This document shows positions 11,022 through 21,753 of a stretch of DNA of 64,000 bases, piece after piece. The translations under genes were made by a program, and so were the position numbers. How positions within the stretch are numbered: position 1 is the stretch's first letter; each line of letters opens with the position of its first letter. The stretch comes from Polytrichum commune (lineage: Eukaryota > Streptophyta > Polytrichopsida > Polytrichales > Polytrichaceae): contig OX485809.1 in assembly GCA_950295325.1 (NCBI GenBank), forward strand, positions 15,378,001 to 15,442,000, in the 5' to 3' direction. The notes below the pieces were generated by a model, which made no database searches, had not been told where the DNA came from, and worked only from the letters and a program-made list of their open reading frames with translations.

Positions 11022-12312
11022 ACTAGTATAACTTGGACATTAAACCACATCACCATGGGTAAATGACGAGGTAAAGAGAATCCAACATGGCAAGGGGGCC
11101 GGAGTAAATGGAATCCTACGTGTATAATTGTCCCAGATGACAAAGAAATTGACAGAACTCTGTTAATTGTATGACCGAATCAAGGTGCCCTATATGACAC
11201 CCAAATTAACAGAATTTCGTCACATTTTTGTCAAATAGGTCATATAAACTCTTGTAGTGAATGTTGCATTAGCAAATCTAACCTCCCCTGATTAGTTATG
11301 GTTAACAAAAATGTATGTTTGTTGATTTCTTAAGTGGATACATAGGTCCTCCCAATTGCGATCACAATCGAATGTATTTGAGTAGTTATTAATATTTGAA
11401 GATGTAGTCGAATCTCTTCTAAACATGTGTCTTTATGATGCTTGTTCTTTGACCCTCACCGAACTATATACCAATCAAACATAGGAGTCTAATCAAGAAA
11501 AGCAACCACTTAGGGCCGGTTCACATGGAGTCCCAAGTCCAAGTCTCACTCATGTTAGCAAGTCCCAACTTTTGAACCTTACGAAACCATTAAAATAGGG
11601 TTCATTATCATTGAAGTCGGATCTTGATTATTTGTGCATAAAATATTTGCAAGACTTGTGTTAAGAGTTGGGTATAGCTCTTTGATGAATCCCGCTCTTG
11701 GGGCATGCCACACGACCGGCAGCTTGCCGAGATCGTGGGCTCCCATTGGCCGAGGCGAGAGGGGTTGTACCAGACGGGGGGCAATAGTCGGAGCGGCAAG
11801 TCTATGTGGCGCCTGCCGCTACTGCCCCTCAACTTCCAGGGGAACCCCCCTGGAACTCCTATAAAAGAGGGCCATGTAGATCGGGGCCCACCACCGACCT
11901 GCCTGCCAACGTCTACGTGGATGGAAGGCGGGAGGTCTTCTCCGACCAGGGGTCCAAGCTCCCTCTCCCACAAGCCTGCACATCTTCTCCTCCACCCTCG
12001 CTCGCACAGCTTCTCCTCCACCTCGCCCACACTGCTTCAACTCCACCTCGCCCCCTCAAGCCTCAGGTGGTCAGCATCGTCCCATTTGTGGATATTTTGG
12101 TGTTGTTTTTGGTGCATAATAGTTCCAACTTCTCTGCCAGATTATCTTCGTGCCTTGCTCGTCTTTCCATGAATTTCCCGGGGCCAACGCGAGATGCTGT
12201 TAGCGGCAACCTGCCCACCGCGACAGGTGCACCCCCCAACGCTCCCGCCACCGAGTTTTGTGCCGTACGGCCTACCATTCCCCATGCTCCATTTTTCTAG
12301 AGCTTCCCCGGA

Positions 12313-12669
12313 ATGGGGAATCAAGTTCCCTTCATGTTTCCTCATCCCTTCATGCCTCCATCCGCTGCACCAAGTTTTCCACCTCCCCCCCACGTCCCGC
12401 CTCCTGCAACGATCGACCTCACAAATTGTTCTAAAAAACGATCATCCATTGAATGCGGCGCGGAGCAATCAAAACCCAAGAAGAAACGGAGAGCGCCTCG
12501 CAAGAAGGTGGAAATTGTGGAATTGGATGACACCAAAGATGACGTGGATCTTATGAAGAATGCCAGTCATTGGAAGGATCACTGGGTGATCCAACTCGTG
12601 ACCATACGCGGGGAGATGCAAAACACGTTTAGTGCACCTCCCAAGCAAGGTTAGGTTTTCTTTTCTACA

Positions 12670-12709
<40 letters not shown>

Positions 12710-13880
12710 CCTTCAATTGTTATTTCTTTGGTTTGCGAAGAGCATGCCATCAGAACATAATTTGTAACAATGTGTGCTAGGGAGCACCCTGGTTTTTTTT
12801 TTTTTTAAATTAAAAAAAATTTACAGCAGACTCTGCTGCGTACTGCTGCTGGGCAGCATACTCTGTTTATTCCCTTCACCTGGGCAGCCTGTCTGCAGAG
12901 TGTTGTAAATTTTTTCTGCAGCAGGTCAGCAGAGTCTGCTGGTGGTCTGCAGCCTGTCAAATTTTCCTGCTGCTGGCCACCACAGTCTGCTGAAAGTCTG
13001 CTTGCTGCTGAATTGTGTACTTGTAGGCCAACAGACTCTGTCGAATGTCTGTTACTAGCCTGCTGTGCTCAGATTGCTCGTCTGCAGGCCGAAAAGGTTC
13101 GGCCATACTGGGAGACTGATTTTTTTGGTGTTTCACACTCTGTTTTGAAAGGCAGGTGCTCTGTAAAGAGTCTGCGGGCAGCAGACTCTACTGTCTCCAA
13201 TTTTTTAAATTCTGTAGTTAACAAACTCTACTGGACTTCATTTTATCAAGTCTGCGGGCAACAGACTCTATAAGATTTGATTTTTCAATTCCTAATACAT
13301 GTGTAATGTACATTCCCCCATGCATTATGTTTGTCAATTCTGCTTGTTAGTCCAAATTCATTGTGACTCACGCATGCGGTCCCGTGCAGGTGTGGACAAC
13401 TGGTCACGCCTACACACGAAGTTGGTGTCGATGTGCCCTGATTTTACGAAGGACTCCGAGGCGTGCAGGAAGAAATGGAGTGCCATCTACAACGAGTACA
13501 AGGAGGATAAAGCGATGAATATGAAGTCGGGTTCGCAACGATTGGAGAAGTGCAGGTGGTACACTCTTGTGGACGAATTCATGTATGATAGGACGAATGT
13601 GGTCACTCATGCGCACGCAAGTGCCGTGAATTCCGACGGCCCCAAGTCCGATACGATCGGCACGTCCAACACGAACATCACCGGACCACGAAGCGGTGAG
13701 AGCACATTGAAGTCCCCCGAACCCAAACGCAAGGAAGAGGTGTTTATGGAACGGTGCATTGGAGAAATTAGAGAGAGTAGTAGGACTCTTATGGAAAGCT
13801 TGAAGGCGAGCGATGATATGAAAATGAATTTATTGATGAGCATGCAAGCTACTATGCAGAAGTTGGTAGAAAAACTCTAA
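12313..13880 (+). CDS. Harbinger Myb/SANT-like (trihelix-type) accessory protein
   Basis: Exon 1 is 12313-12649 and exon 2 is 13390-13880, joined at GCAAG|GTTAG and GTGCAG|GTGTG in phase 1, giving 275 residues. The protein starts with a proline-rich segment and a basic KPKKKRRAPRKK nuclear-localisation-like stretch (about residues 55-70). The DNA-binding module follows, with three helices marked by HWKDHWVIQL, the Trp of VDNWSRLHTKL, and ACRKKWSAIYNEYK. The C-terminus is a predicted amphipathic helix (ESLKASDDMKMNLLMSMQ). In PIF/Harbinger elements this protein binds subterminal DNA and helps bring the transposase into the nucleus. The intron holds an (AT)n tract and CTCTGCTG-rich simple sequence. 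It appears intact. The start is the first ATG giving the proline-rich lead, and an upstream start cannot be excluded. Confidence 0.8.
12671..13285. repeat. (AT)n and degenerate GTCTGCTG repeats in the Myb-like gene intron
   Basis: An (AT)n run lies at about 12671-12707. From about 12820 to 13270 there are many imperfect copies of CAGCAGACTCTGCTG-type words and the phrase TCTGCGGGCA-CAGACTCTA (13172 and 13251). Similar CTCTGCTG sequence recurs at about 16365-16430 near the other end of the transposon. Confidence 0.7.
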
Positions 13881-14123
13881 GAGCATTCCGGATTAATCAC
13901 TATCCATTGTAAACGTTTATGCAATACAAGCTTTTGTTTTGGCCATTCATATACTTCTTGCTATTCCATTTCTTCTCGCACAAAGCTCTTTGTATGTCTT
14001 GCCGCCGGTGCCCATAGCAATCTCGAATTCCAATGCCGCCTCTTGTTTTTTGTACTCTAGAGATTCTTGTGCATTTTCATCGATTCCCGCCAAGGTCTCT
14101 AGGGCATCGTTGGCCACGTCCAT

Positions 14124-16278
14124 TCATTCTTGTGTGGATGTGCTTGCACCGAGGTTGTGTGATATTCCGGTGTTGACTTCATTCATTGCCTCTTCCATCC
14201 ACTCATTCTTCCAAAAACTATCTCCAAAAATAATACACATATTATGAAGAACCAAGCATGTGGCCACTAGGTCAGGAACATTTCTCAAGTGCACGTCAAC
14301 CCTCTTTAGAAGTATCCTCCACCTTCCCTTGAACATTCCAAATGCTCGCTCGACGCACATGCGCGTCGAGCTTTGAGCGAAGTTCCAGTGGTACTCTTGA
14401 CGTGAGAGACCGTCCTTGTGGCCCTTGTACGGGGCCAACATCCATGGCCGGCAAGGATAGGCTGCATCGCCAACTAGGACGTAAGGCGACAATCTCCCGG
14501 CCTCACAAAATTGGCCGATGTTTGACCTCGCCCACAAGTTGGCATCATGCATTGACCCTGCCCAGCCGATATCGAAATCCCAAAACAAACATTTGCTCGT
14601 GACAACACCTTGCAAGAGAACGGAATGGAAACCTTTTCGATTGTAATAATCGACGGCATGTAGACGGGGCGCCACAATTGGAATGTGAGAACCATCAACA
14701 GCTCCCACAACATACGGAATTTCTTGCAAGTTTTCAAATTCTTCAGCTGTCGCGCACCTCTCCATGAGGAGTGCCCGAAACACCACGGGCACAAGGGGGA
14801 CCCCGGAGTGACACCTGGGACTTGTGGCGCCGTTGGTGAGAGGGCCCAAGTGATCCTAGTGTGGGTGAGGGCCCCGGGCGTTGGGAACGCCTCCCACCCA
14901 CGAAGACTAGGAGGCACAAGGGTAAGGCCATGAGTTATGCGTAGCTCATGGTGTGGTGATTCTAGAAAGCTCAAGAACACCTCAATTGGAGGTGTGAGCT
15001 AGGAGTTATGGCCATTTGAGTGGGGCGCTGTCCCGGGACAGCGCCCTGGTACAGCAGTGCCTGGGACTGATTCCCGGGACTGCCAAGGTTCAAACAGGCA
15101 TAACTTCCTCAAGACTTGCTCAAATTGGGCAAGTGAGGAGTCCATCGCCATCTACGTGAAGCGTAGATGAGGATGGAGTGGTTGGTTGTTATGATCAGAC
15201 ATCATACAAGGAAGTTATGATGGTCTGAAGCTGCTAGGGGGTTCTAGGCCCAGCAGCTAAAGGAAAATGTCCACTTGGCCCCAACTCTTGGTAGAGAGAC
15301 AAGAGGTTGGTTGACGGTGGGGTAGGGGCCCCGCGTGAAGTCCTAGAGGCTTATATGGGTGAGGTGGTGTGGCCTCACCCACCCGAGGCCGAACGGCAAG
15401 GCCTCCATGGGCATTGGCCCATTGTGAGGCCATAGTTGCCTAGTATGGTTCGGGTTGTTGTAGTGTTGCTCCGGCAATGCGATGATCAACATGGGATTGG
15501 ACTTCCATGGATGGAAGTCCACATCTAGGAATGGGTTACCGATTAAGGGGTGAGTCCCGAAAGCAAAGTAGGAGGGTTGGTTCCCTCCTATGAACTATAA
15601 GGTCCGGGGTAGGAGGAGCTAATCATTAGCATGGCGGAATGCGAATGGTTAGCGCTCGTAACCTTTGCTAGAATTGAAAATTGGCAAGATTGTCAAGGGG
15701 GGGCTAGCAAGGGTTGCGACATCAGCGAGCTTGACCATCCTTTCAGTTGAAAGCCAACATATAAATTTCTTGAACAAAAGTGTTTTCATGGCACTGCAAA
15801 ATTGTGACACTGCAACTTGACTAGTAGATAGCCCAATTTTATATAGGTCTGCAATGCTCTGCATAAAATTACCTGTGACCAACCTCGAAATCGAAACAAC
15901 AACCTTGACTTCAATTGGAATGGCGGCCCTCATGTTTGTATCCTGCCTCTGCAACAATGGCCCGAGAGTGCTACACAAATACTCGAAGCTCGACACGTCC
16001 ATGCGCATACGACCTTTAAACTCTCTCGTGTTAAACGACCCTAGCAAGTTCTGATCGAAAAATCTGGGGCGGTGCAAACCCCGGTCATGAGCCCACATCC
16101 GTCGTGGCCGCATACCCTGAAGTCTCTTGAAACCCTGCATCGCGATAGACAAGCAACAAAGTTGCTGCCAATGCCAAACAACAATAGTTGCCTCGTCTCT
16201 TGAGATCATTTCTAGGGTGGAGAACAAAGTGAGTTGAAACACTAAACATATCAAAAGCCTCTGCACTTCCGCATCCAT
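14124..16278 (-). CDS. PIF/Harbinger DDE transposase (HARBI1-like), frame split in two
   Basis: The N-terminal part reads from 16278 down to about 15716 and the catalytic part from about 14754 to the stop at 14124. The N-part has FDQNLLGSFNTREFKGRMRM and the helix around FICWLSTERMVKLAD. The C-part carries all three catalytic acids in family motifs: Asp in VVGAVDGSHIPI, Asp in VLVGDAAYPC, and Glu in CVERAFGMFKGRWR. The halves abut in frame if 14755-15715 is removed, giving about 390-400 residues, normal for the family. The intervening DNA may be an insertion (GCG duplicated at both edges) or an intron; a phase-compatible alternative is donor AAAG|GTTACG near 15653 to acceptor GACAG near 14748. 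If it is an insertion the transposase is inactivated, although no other break is seen. Confidence 0.8.
14755..15715. mobile_element. About 960-bp GC-rich insertion (or intron) in the Harbinger transposase
   Basis: The sequence is non-coding, GC-richer than its surroundings and flanked by GCG on both sides (14752-14754 and 15716-15718), with the transposase frame restored on removal. It contains strong palindromes, including a perfect 24-bp one centred on CCCGGG (15023-15046) and an imperfect one around CCATGGATGG (about 15500-15522). Words such as GAGTTATGGCCATTTGAGT and GGCATAACTTCCTC resemble plant LTRs, but I could not define TG...CA ends. Confidence 0.55.
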
Positions 16279-16974
16279 GACGAGAGAGTGCCTGATTGCT
16301 AATATAAAAAGGAGATTATTATCAGCAGCATCAAAAACTGTGGGTATGCGGGAGGAAGGCTAGTCTGCTGTCCGAGAGCTCTGCTGGAGTTATCTGCTGG
16401 ACTCTGCTCTCATCTGCTCTGCTCTGTTTTGGTGCCCGAGGTCCAGGGGAGGTCGCAGCTGGGTTGGGCGCTCGCTGACGTGGCAACCGGCTCAGTTGTC
16501 CTCCACCACCGCCCGTGTGGTGGCACCTGCAGGTACTTTCCCCCGTGTCCTAGCCTACTCCCCCACAAGCCTAGCCAGGACGGTACTTTACCCTGCCTGC
16601 CGTTTGGCAAGGCCCTTAATATAGGTCCCCAACCTCACCTCCAAGAAGTGTTGCCATGTAGGCATCCATGTCATAGTTAGGGCTTAGGACTTGGGTCCCC
16701 CGTGTGAAGCGGTAAGTCCCAACTTCCATGCTGTCAACGGCTGAGATTGCACGGATTGACCTGAAGTGACTTGGGACCCGTGTGAACCGGCCCATCTATT
16801 TATCTCCACCGGAGCCCGGGACGCTATCCGGTTGGCAGCCTTCCCTTCCCTTCCGGGGCCCAAACAACGGAGGCCAAGTTAACACACTGGAGAATTCGGG
16901 ACCCGCGACTCGACTCCTCCGAAGACGAACACAAGCTCGTAAGGTTCATCGCAGGAAAGTAAGGGAGCAAAATT

Positions 16975-17778
16975 ATGAATGGCGATGGCGTTCGGAGCGC
17001 CCTCGACGCCATGGCCACAATGTTAGGTCAAGTGCAAGCGTCCACCCCGTTCCAGTCTCGCCTCTTCCACTCTGCCGGAGGCATGTCTTCGCTGCGAGCG
17101 CACCACGCCCGCACGCGCAGGTGGGGCAGCGGCGTCTACCCCTGGGACCGAGACAGTGCGCACTTTATGATGAATTCGTTCGTGCCTGCCATCTATGGCA
17201 TGATGCAGATGGAGGCCATGTGCATTTACCTGGCGTGCGACGAGGAGGAGGAGGAGGAGGAAGAAGAGGAGGAGAGAAGGAGAGCTAGGAAGAGACGGAG
17301 AGTGGCGGGTAGAGATGTGGTCGCGGGAGATAAGGTCGATGAGGCCGATGGCGGTGTGGAGGTTACTAGTGCTAGAAGGAAAGTGAGCGGAGAAGAGGTT
17401 GAGGATGAGGAAGATGAGGAAGACACCGACGACGAAGACACCGAAGATGAGGACGAGGACGATGATGAGGACGAAGAGGGAGAGGAAGAAGAAGAAGAAG
17501 AAGATGACCGGGACGAAGAAGACTCTGACTTAGACTCTGACGAAGGGGATGCAGAGGAGGAGGAAGAACGGGAAGAAGACGAAGACAGAGTGGAGGAAGA
17601 GGATGATGAAGAGGAAAAGCAAGAGGAGGATGATGATGATGATGATGATGATGACGACGACGACGACGACGAAGATGACGATGATGATGAGGAAGGTGGA
17701 GAAATTGATGACTCCGAGGTGGAATTGTCGTCAATGCCATCTCAGGGTGGAGGAGGTACAGGCACAAGAGTGAAGTGA
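16975..17778 (+). CDS. Highly acidic low-complexity protein, unknown function
   Basis: A single 267-residue frame beginning 182 bp beyond the Harbinger right end. Residues 1-88 are ordinary sequence (for example QSRLFHSAGGMSSLR and a hydrophobic, Met-rich stretch around AHFMMNSFVPAIYGMMQM). Then come a Glu run, a basic cluster (RRRARKRRR, about residues 99-107) resembling a nuclear localisation signal, and about 120 residues of Asp/Glu, ending VELSSMPSQGGGGTGTRVK. Acidic tails of this kind occur in histone-binding and nucleolar proteins, but no family is assigned. The GA-rich tract creates long frames on the other strand (17226-17956) that I treat as shadows. The gene could have further exons, and expression evidence would be needed to call it firmly. 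Confidence 0.5.
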   Translation: MNGDGVRSALDAMATMLGQVQASTPFQSRLFHSAGGMSSLRAHHARTRRWGSGVYPWDRDSAHFMMNSFVPAIYGMMQMEAMCIYLACDEEEEEEEEEEERRRARKRRRVAGRDVVAGDKVDEADGGVEVTSARRKVSGEEVEDEEDEEDTDDEDTEDEDEDDDEDEEGEEEEEEEDDRDEEDSDLDSDEGDAEEEEEREEDEDRVEEEDDEEEKQEEDDDDDDDDDDDDDDEDDDDDEEGGEIDDSEVELSSMPSQGGGGTGTRVK

Positions 17779-17975
17779 GTGAGTGAAAGGAAAAAAGTGG
17801 AGGAAGAATAAGAAGACGAAGAAGCAGATGGAGGCGGAGAGGAAGAGGAAGAGGAAGAGGAAGAGGATGAGGATGAGGATGATGAGGCTGAGAAGTTGAT
17901 GATGACTTGGAGGTGGAATTGTCTTCTAATAGCCCAATGGGGAAGTACAGGCTCAAGAACGAAGTGAATTGAGTG
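17640..17975. repeat. (GAT)n tract and 194-bp tandem duplication of the acidic gene 3' end
   Basis: A GATGAT run lies at about 17629-17655. The phrase GAGGTGGAATTGTC at 17716 recurs at 17910, with similar flanks including GTGAGTGAGTGA after the stop codon (about 17773) and again at about 17970. The second copy lies beyond the stop and is out of use. Confidence 0.7.
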
Positions 17976-20170
17976 AGTGAGTGAGGAAAGGTGTGGAGGT
18001 ACCATAGGTAGGGTTACAATTTGAAGAGGAACTGGCAGAAGGGTGCGAGCACAGAGATGTAGGAATAGTAGGAGGAGCGTCATCATCACAACAGAAACAG
18101 CGGTGTAAAACGAAGAGGAAGAAAGGAAGGAGTTAGAGTTAGAGTGGGCAGCAATTGGGGAGCGGTAATGGATGCATTGAAAACGGGGACATATGGACAG
18201 TATTTACACATAGTCCAGTCAGCAATGCCAACTGTTGCAGTTACTGCAGGTGGCCTAAAATCAGCTCTGTAAATTTCTGCATGACGAAGGTTCACTCACG
18301 TGTATAGTGTTTATTTGGAAGCACAGGGTGGTTGCAATGCGACACATTGGAAGCAAAGGGAAAATGTCGCTGTGCTGTGTACGTTAGGTTTTTAATTTCA
18401 ACAACATGCTGTTGCAAATAACAGTGAGCGTGAGTTATTTCTTAATTAGGAACAAAGTTCATGGACTTTCTTCCGCTCCAACTCCTGCAGAGCCTTGTAA
18501 CGTGACATACATTTTGACTCAATTGATTGGCCTTATTTTTGGTTATTTCTCCACAAGGCAATAATAATCAGTCTTTACAAGCCTTTCACAGGATTTGTCC
18601 TGCATCTCCCTGCTGGACTTTGTGGCATATCTCAATGTAAGAAATCATATTTTCTCAATCAAGCTTCTAGGGTTCTTGATCTGACTTTCCTGGTTCACAT
18701 TGGTGTGGTGACGCTAAGGACACGAATTGGATCCTTTGTATGGATCCTTCGTACAGTCCATGTTTTTTTTCTGGATTTCCTAATTGTGCCTTTACATTGC
18801 TTGGGGCTCTCTTGGGTAAGAATGTACTCTAGTTCTAATGCCATGGTCTTAGTCAGTGTTACTTTTCTTGTGAAGAGATTACATTTCATGTAAAGGATTT
18901 TATGTATCATTTTCCTTGTGCAGAAACAAATGTGGCAGTGGACAAGACAACAGTAGATAGAGTGCGCAATCACATGTCCAGTGAAAATAGACTATTAGGA
19001 TCTCTGATTAATTGATATGGAAGTTGTTGAAGTTATTTTTGTCAGCATTTCTGCAGGATTCCAGTACAGACTTTACAACTATAGGCAGATGCAGGACGAA
19101 CAAGAGTGTGGCGGTGGGATGGTAACTTAGGCAAAGGTGAGTCGACTTCATCTGGTTAGCTTTCCTGTTATTAAACTTCGCTCACAAATTACCACCAGTG
19201 AACAAATTTCTTTTTAATTGATGAAGAAGCTCACTACTGCCTTCTTGAAGCATAATTAGATGTCAGAGATGTTAAAACTGCAATGAATCGCCAGGGAAGA
19301 AAATTGAGGGATTGTATTATAGGACTTGGTGCGTGTATGGTTCTGGTTCCGGTTTCATGACATGAGATATATTTGCCGTAGTCTGGCTGATTTCAATCTC
19401 AAGCATCTGATAGTCAGTTCACATGATTGTTTGAGCAGCTACGTCTCATGTGCCTTCCAAGTACATGGTCAAGCATTCTAAGGTCTCCTGGAAATAAAAG
19501 AGGATCACAGCAGGTATATAGCTTTCTCTGCTTTAATATCTCTAAAATTGAGCACATGTTCACACTGTTTCTGATGAGTATTTACGCAGGTTGGTGGTTA
19601 TGTAGGGGGAACAGAAGTTTGCTGGAGTTTCAAGTTTGTATGTTTTCCGACTGCCAACATTTGCCACATTGAGAACATCCTGGTGAATACAATCTGATTT
19701 GAATAGAAATTGAAGATGGTGTATGGAGACTGGAACAGATGGAGATTTTTGAAAGAAAACAGGACCTTCAACACTCTGATTATAGTAACAAACAATCGGA
19801 ATTGCTGGTATGAGTGCCGGTAGACATGGACAGGATTGCAATTGTATGAGAATACATGTGAAATCTGGCATTGGAAATTCTTGTGTCTCAGCTCAACTAC
19901 TGTAGCCCCTTTTAGCACATCCTGTGTTGCCGTTTGTGCAACATGATGCGCCAGGAACTTTTGCCTGTTGGGTTCTAATCTACTATGACAGTTTTAGTGT
20001 CCACTCAACTACCTAATTTGTTTTTGTAAAAGATATTTCCAATCCAGAATGCTGGAATCCAAAAACTGGCGACTGTTCTTGCAAGCCCCCATTGACATCC
20101 AAACTCTCATGTCTCATAGATCCAACCTATCCGTATCCTGACTTTTGAAACTTTTGAAGTATTGTTCTCG
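17976..20170. other. No supported coding sequence
   Basis: Moderately AT-rich sequence between the acidic gene and the 3' end of the CRR42-like gene. It may hold 3' UTR or UTR introns of the acidic gene. The longest frames (about 100 codons, minus strand near 19560-19918) show no domain. Confidence 0.4.
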
Positions 20171-21241
20171 TCATAGCTCTAAAGGTTCAAAGTACTTTCT
20201 GTCAATAAGATATGCCCCGACTGCAAATCGCACAGCCCACACATCCTTTGGTTTTCTGTCAATCACCCTGCAACAGAAACAGCTCCGCAAATGTAAGCAC
20301 AAAACCCCAGCACTTCATGTTATCCAGAAGTCTCAAACTAAAGTGGACACCCATATCTGAGTGGTATATAGCAAGGTTTGTGATTGAGGATGGACGTCAA
20401 AAAACATGTATTATGACGAGGCTGGACTACTTATGTGCTTAAAATACACTAATCATTCTAGATTTAATCGGGAGTGCCTATGTGATCACTTGAAGAGAAA
20501 GAGAATCAACCCTTTGACCTCTTATTCTCAACTTCGAAAATTGCAATTCGTAAACAGATGAGGCTATGATTCGGTCCAATGGCTTGGTCTCAAATTATAT
20601 AAATTGTTAACCATGTTCAAGGCAGAGGAATCATTCCGGGAAGCTAATCAGAGAATGTGGAGGGGCAATCTCTTGGGGGACTAATTGTGATAGAATACAC
20701 CGACAGAATCAAATATTTTACCTGACCTTTTGCAGAGAGCAATTTGTGACAGATTTTTTGAATTCTATCGCAGCATTCTAAACTTCCTGCGAGTAGAAAC
20801 ATAACGAAGGATGCGAAGAGGGAGAAAGAGAGTGACGACCCACCGGCCTGCATCGCCAACATTGATTACGCCGTTGTTGGCTCGCATCATGGGCATGGGC
20901 TCCGCAGTCTTCAACATCGGTGGCGCTTCGGTAACCACCACTGCACTCCCCGCTTTCAAGCTCTCCTTGGCTTTCCCTTTCTGCCCTGCCGTCACCTCCT
21001 TCTTTTCCACTCCCCACCACTGCTCCGTTCCGTCGCTACTGCACTTCGGTGCCACCGCCGCAGAATTCCTCTTCCTACACAAATTCGAGCTCCTAACTCC
21101 TAAACCTTCACTTGTCCTCCGAGAAGCCATTGAAGTACTTGAAGTTCTAGTGCCATTGCCAGAATAAGAAGAAGAGATGCAGAATGAGCCCTGGATTCCA
21201 GATTTGCGAGAGGTTCCCAATATCAGTGATGAGGCATCCAT
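20171..21241 (-). CDS. CRR42: CRR42-like chloroplast NDH-assembly protein (DUF3148)
   Basis: Exon 1 is 21241-20844 and exon 2 is 20267-20171, joined at AGGCCG|GTGGG and TTGCAG|GGTGA. The length is 495 nt, or 164 residues. The first 60 or so residues are Ser/Thr/Arg-rich without acids (MDASSLILGTSRKSG), consistent with a chloroplast transit peptide. The mature part matches my memory of the plant CRR42/DUF3148 domain: AGSAVVVTEAPPMLKTAEPM, NNGVINVGDAGR at the exon junction, then DRKPKDVWAVRFAVGAYLID and KYFEPLEL at the end. CRR42 is needed to assemble the stromal part of the chloroplast NADH dehydrogenase-like complex. I chose the start at 21241 because it opens the transit peptide; 21130 (MASRR) is an alternative. 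It is divergent from the PPR-SMR gene, and both products look plastid- or mitochondria-targeted. Confidence 0.8.
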
Positions 21242-21753
21242 GGCGTCGAAAGATGCCCACAAAATTACTTGTTGGTGCGGCGAGCTTTGCTTCCACCGAA
21301 TGTGAAGAAGGGAGCCTGCAGCACCAAGCCATGGATGGGATGAAAGAAGATACGTATTCATCCAAACAGTTCATGTGACTACTATGTTTGGTCGAAGGCA
21401 AACATGGATGATAGTCATCCGAACCTGAAGATAGAGCTGCAAGGTTTAAGGGGCCTGGCTGCTGTGGAAGAATCTGAATCTGCCCAGAAATCGTCCTCTT
21501 CATGGAAATCTAAGCAACCCATCCTTCCACTTACTCCAAATTGGGTGTCAGATAGGCGAATTTATCAAACAGATACACACATGTTGTCCTCTTTTTCTGG
21601 TGGGTTTGCTTCTAATTGTGTGTATGAGGGACAGGGAGAGAGAGCGAGAGACATTCACAGGTTGCTTGGTGGAGGTTTGAAGTAGAAAAAAATCGGGGGT
21701 TTAGGGTTCTGGGTTCTTCTTACGGGGTGTGCTGCTAAAGAGTTCGAGGCTAA
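21242..21753. promoter_or_regulatory. Shared divergent promoter region (CRR42-like / PPR-SMR)
   Basis: The two start codons are 512 bp apart and face away from each other, so both promoters and 5' UTRs lie here. A GAGAGAGCGAGAG stretch occurs near 21637-21650. No clear TATA box is seen at a sensible distance, as is common for housekeeping organelle-protein genes. The limits are simply the two ATGs. Confidence 0.6.

Larger units (their letters stand above)
10121..11259. mobile_element. Non-autonomous CACTA (En/Spm) element with 3-bp TSD
   Basis: The ends read CACTACAAGGAAATGG (left) and, reverse-complemented on the right, CACTACAAGAGTTTAT. A second matching block, TTGACAAAAATGTGAC, lies inside both. 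The trinucleotide AAT directly flanks both ends (10118-10120 and 11260-11262), the 3-bp target duplication expected of CACTA elements. At 1139 bp with no transposase it must have moved in trans. It sits inside a family C MITE and carries a SINE-like insertion. Confidence 0.85.
10055..11512. mobile_element. MITE family C, split by a CACTA element
   Basis: The left end begins GTGTTATTTGGTTCG at 10055. After the CACTA insertion (10121-11259) the element resumes at 11260 with TGTTGCATTAGCAAATCT and runs to about 11512. The same order is found uninterrupted at 47151-47513, and the right half recurs in reverse at 52525-52760. The intact copy ends ACCAAATAACAC, the inverse of its start. Here the right tip abuts the Harbinger TIR and its last bases are missing. 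Confidence 0.65.
11513..16793. mobile_element. PIF/Harbinger DNA transposon, about 5.3 kb, two genes
   Basis: The left terminus GGGCCGGTTCACATGG and the reverse complement of the right terminus GGGCCGGTTCACACGG continue into a matching GTCCCAAGTC. Between them are the two genes diagnostic of this superfamily, a Myb/SANT-like DNA-binding protein (plus strand) and a DDE transposase (minus strand), transcribed convergently. TTA precedes the left end, the usual Harbinger target, but ATC follows the right end, so the 3-bp duplication is not intact. CTCTGCTG-rich simple sequence lies near both ends. The transposase frame is split by 14755-15715. Confidence 0.85.

Noticed and set aside
11705-12300. 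Long overlapping frames on both strands (up to 164 codons) near the Harbinger left end
   Set aside because: GC-rich promoter/leader sequence gives long open frames in several phases; only the frame starting at 12313 splices into a known domain.
17226-17956. Ser- or His/Leu-rich minus-strand frames opposite the acidic gene
   Set aside because: These are shadows of GA-rich repeats; no start context or domain.
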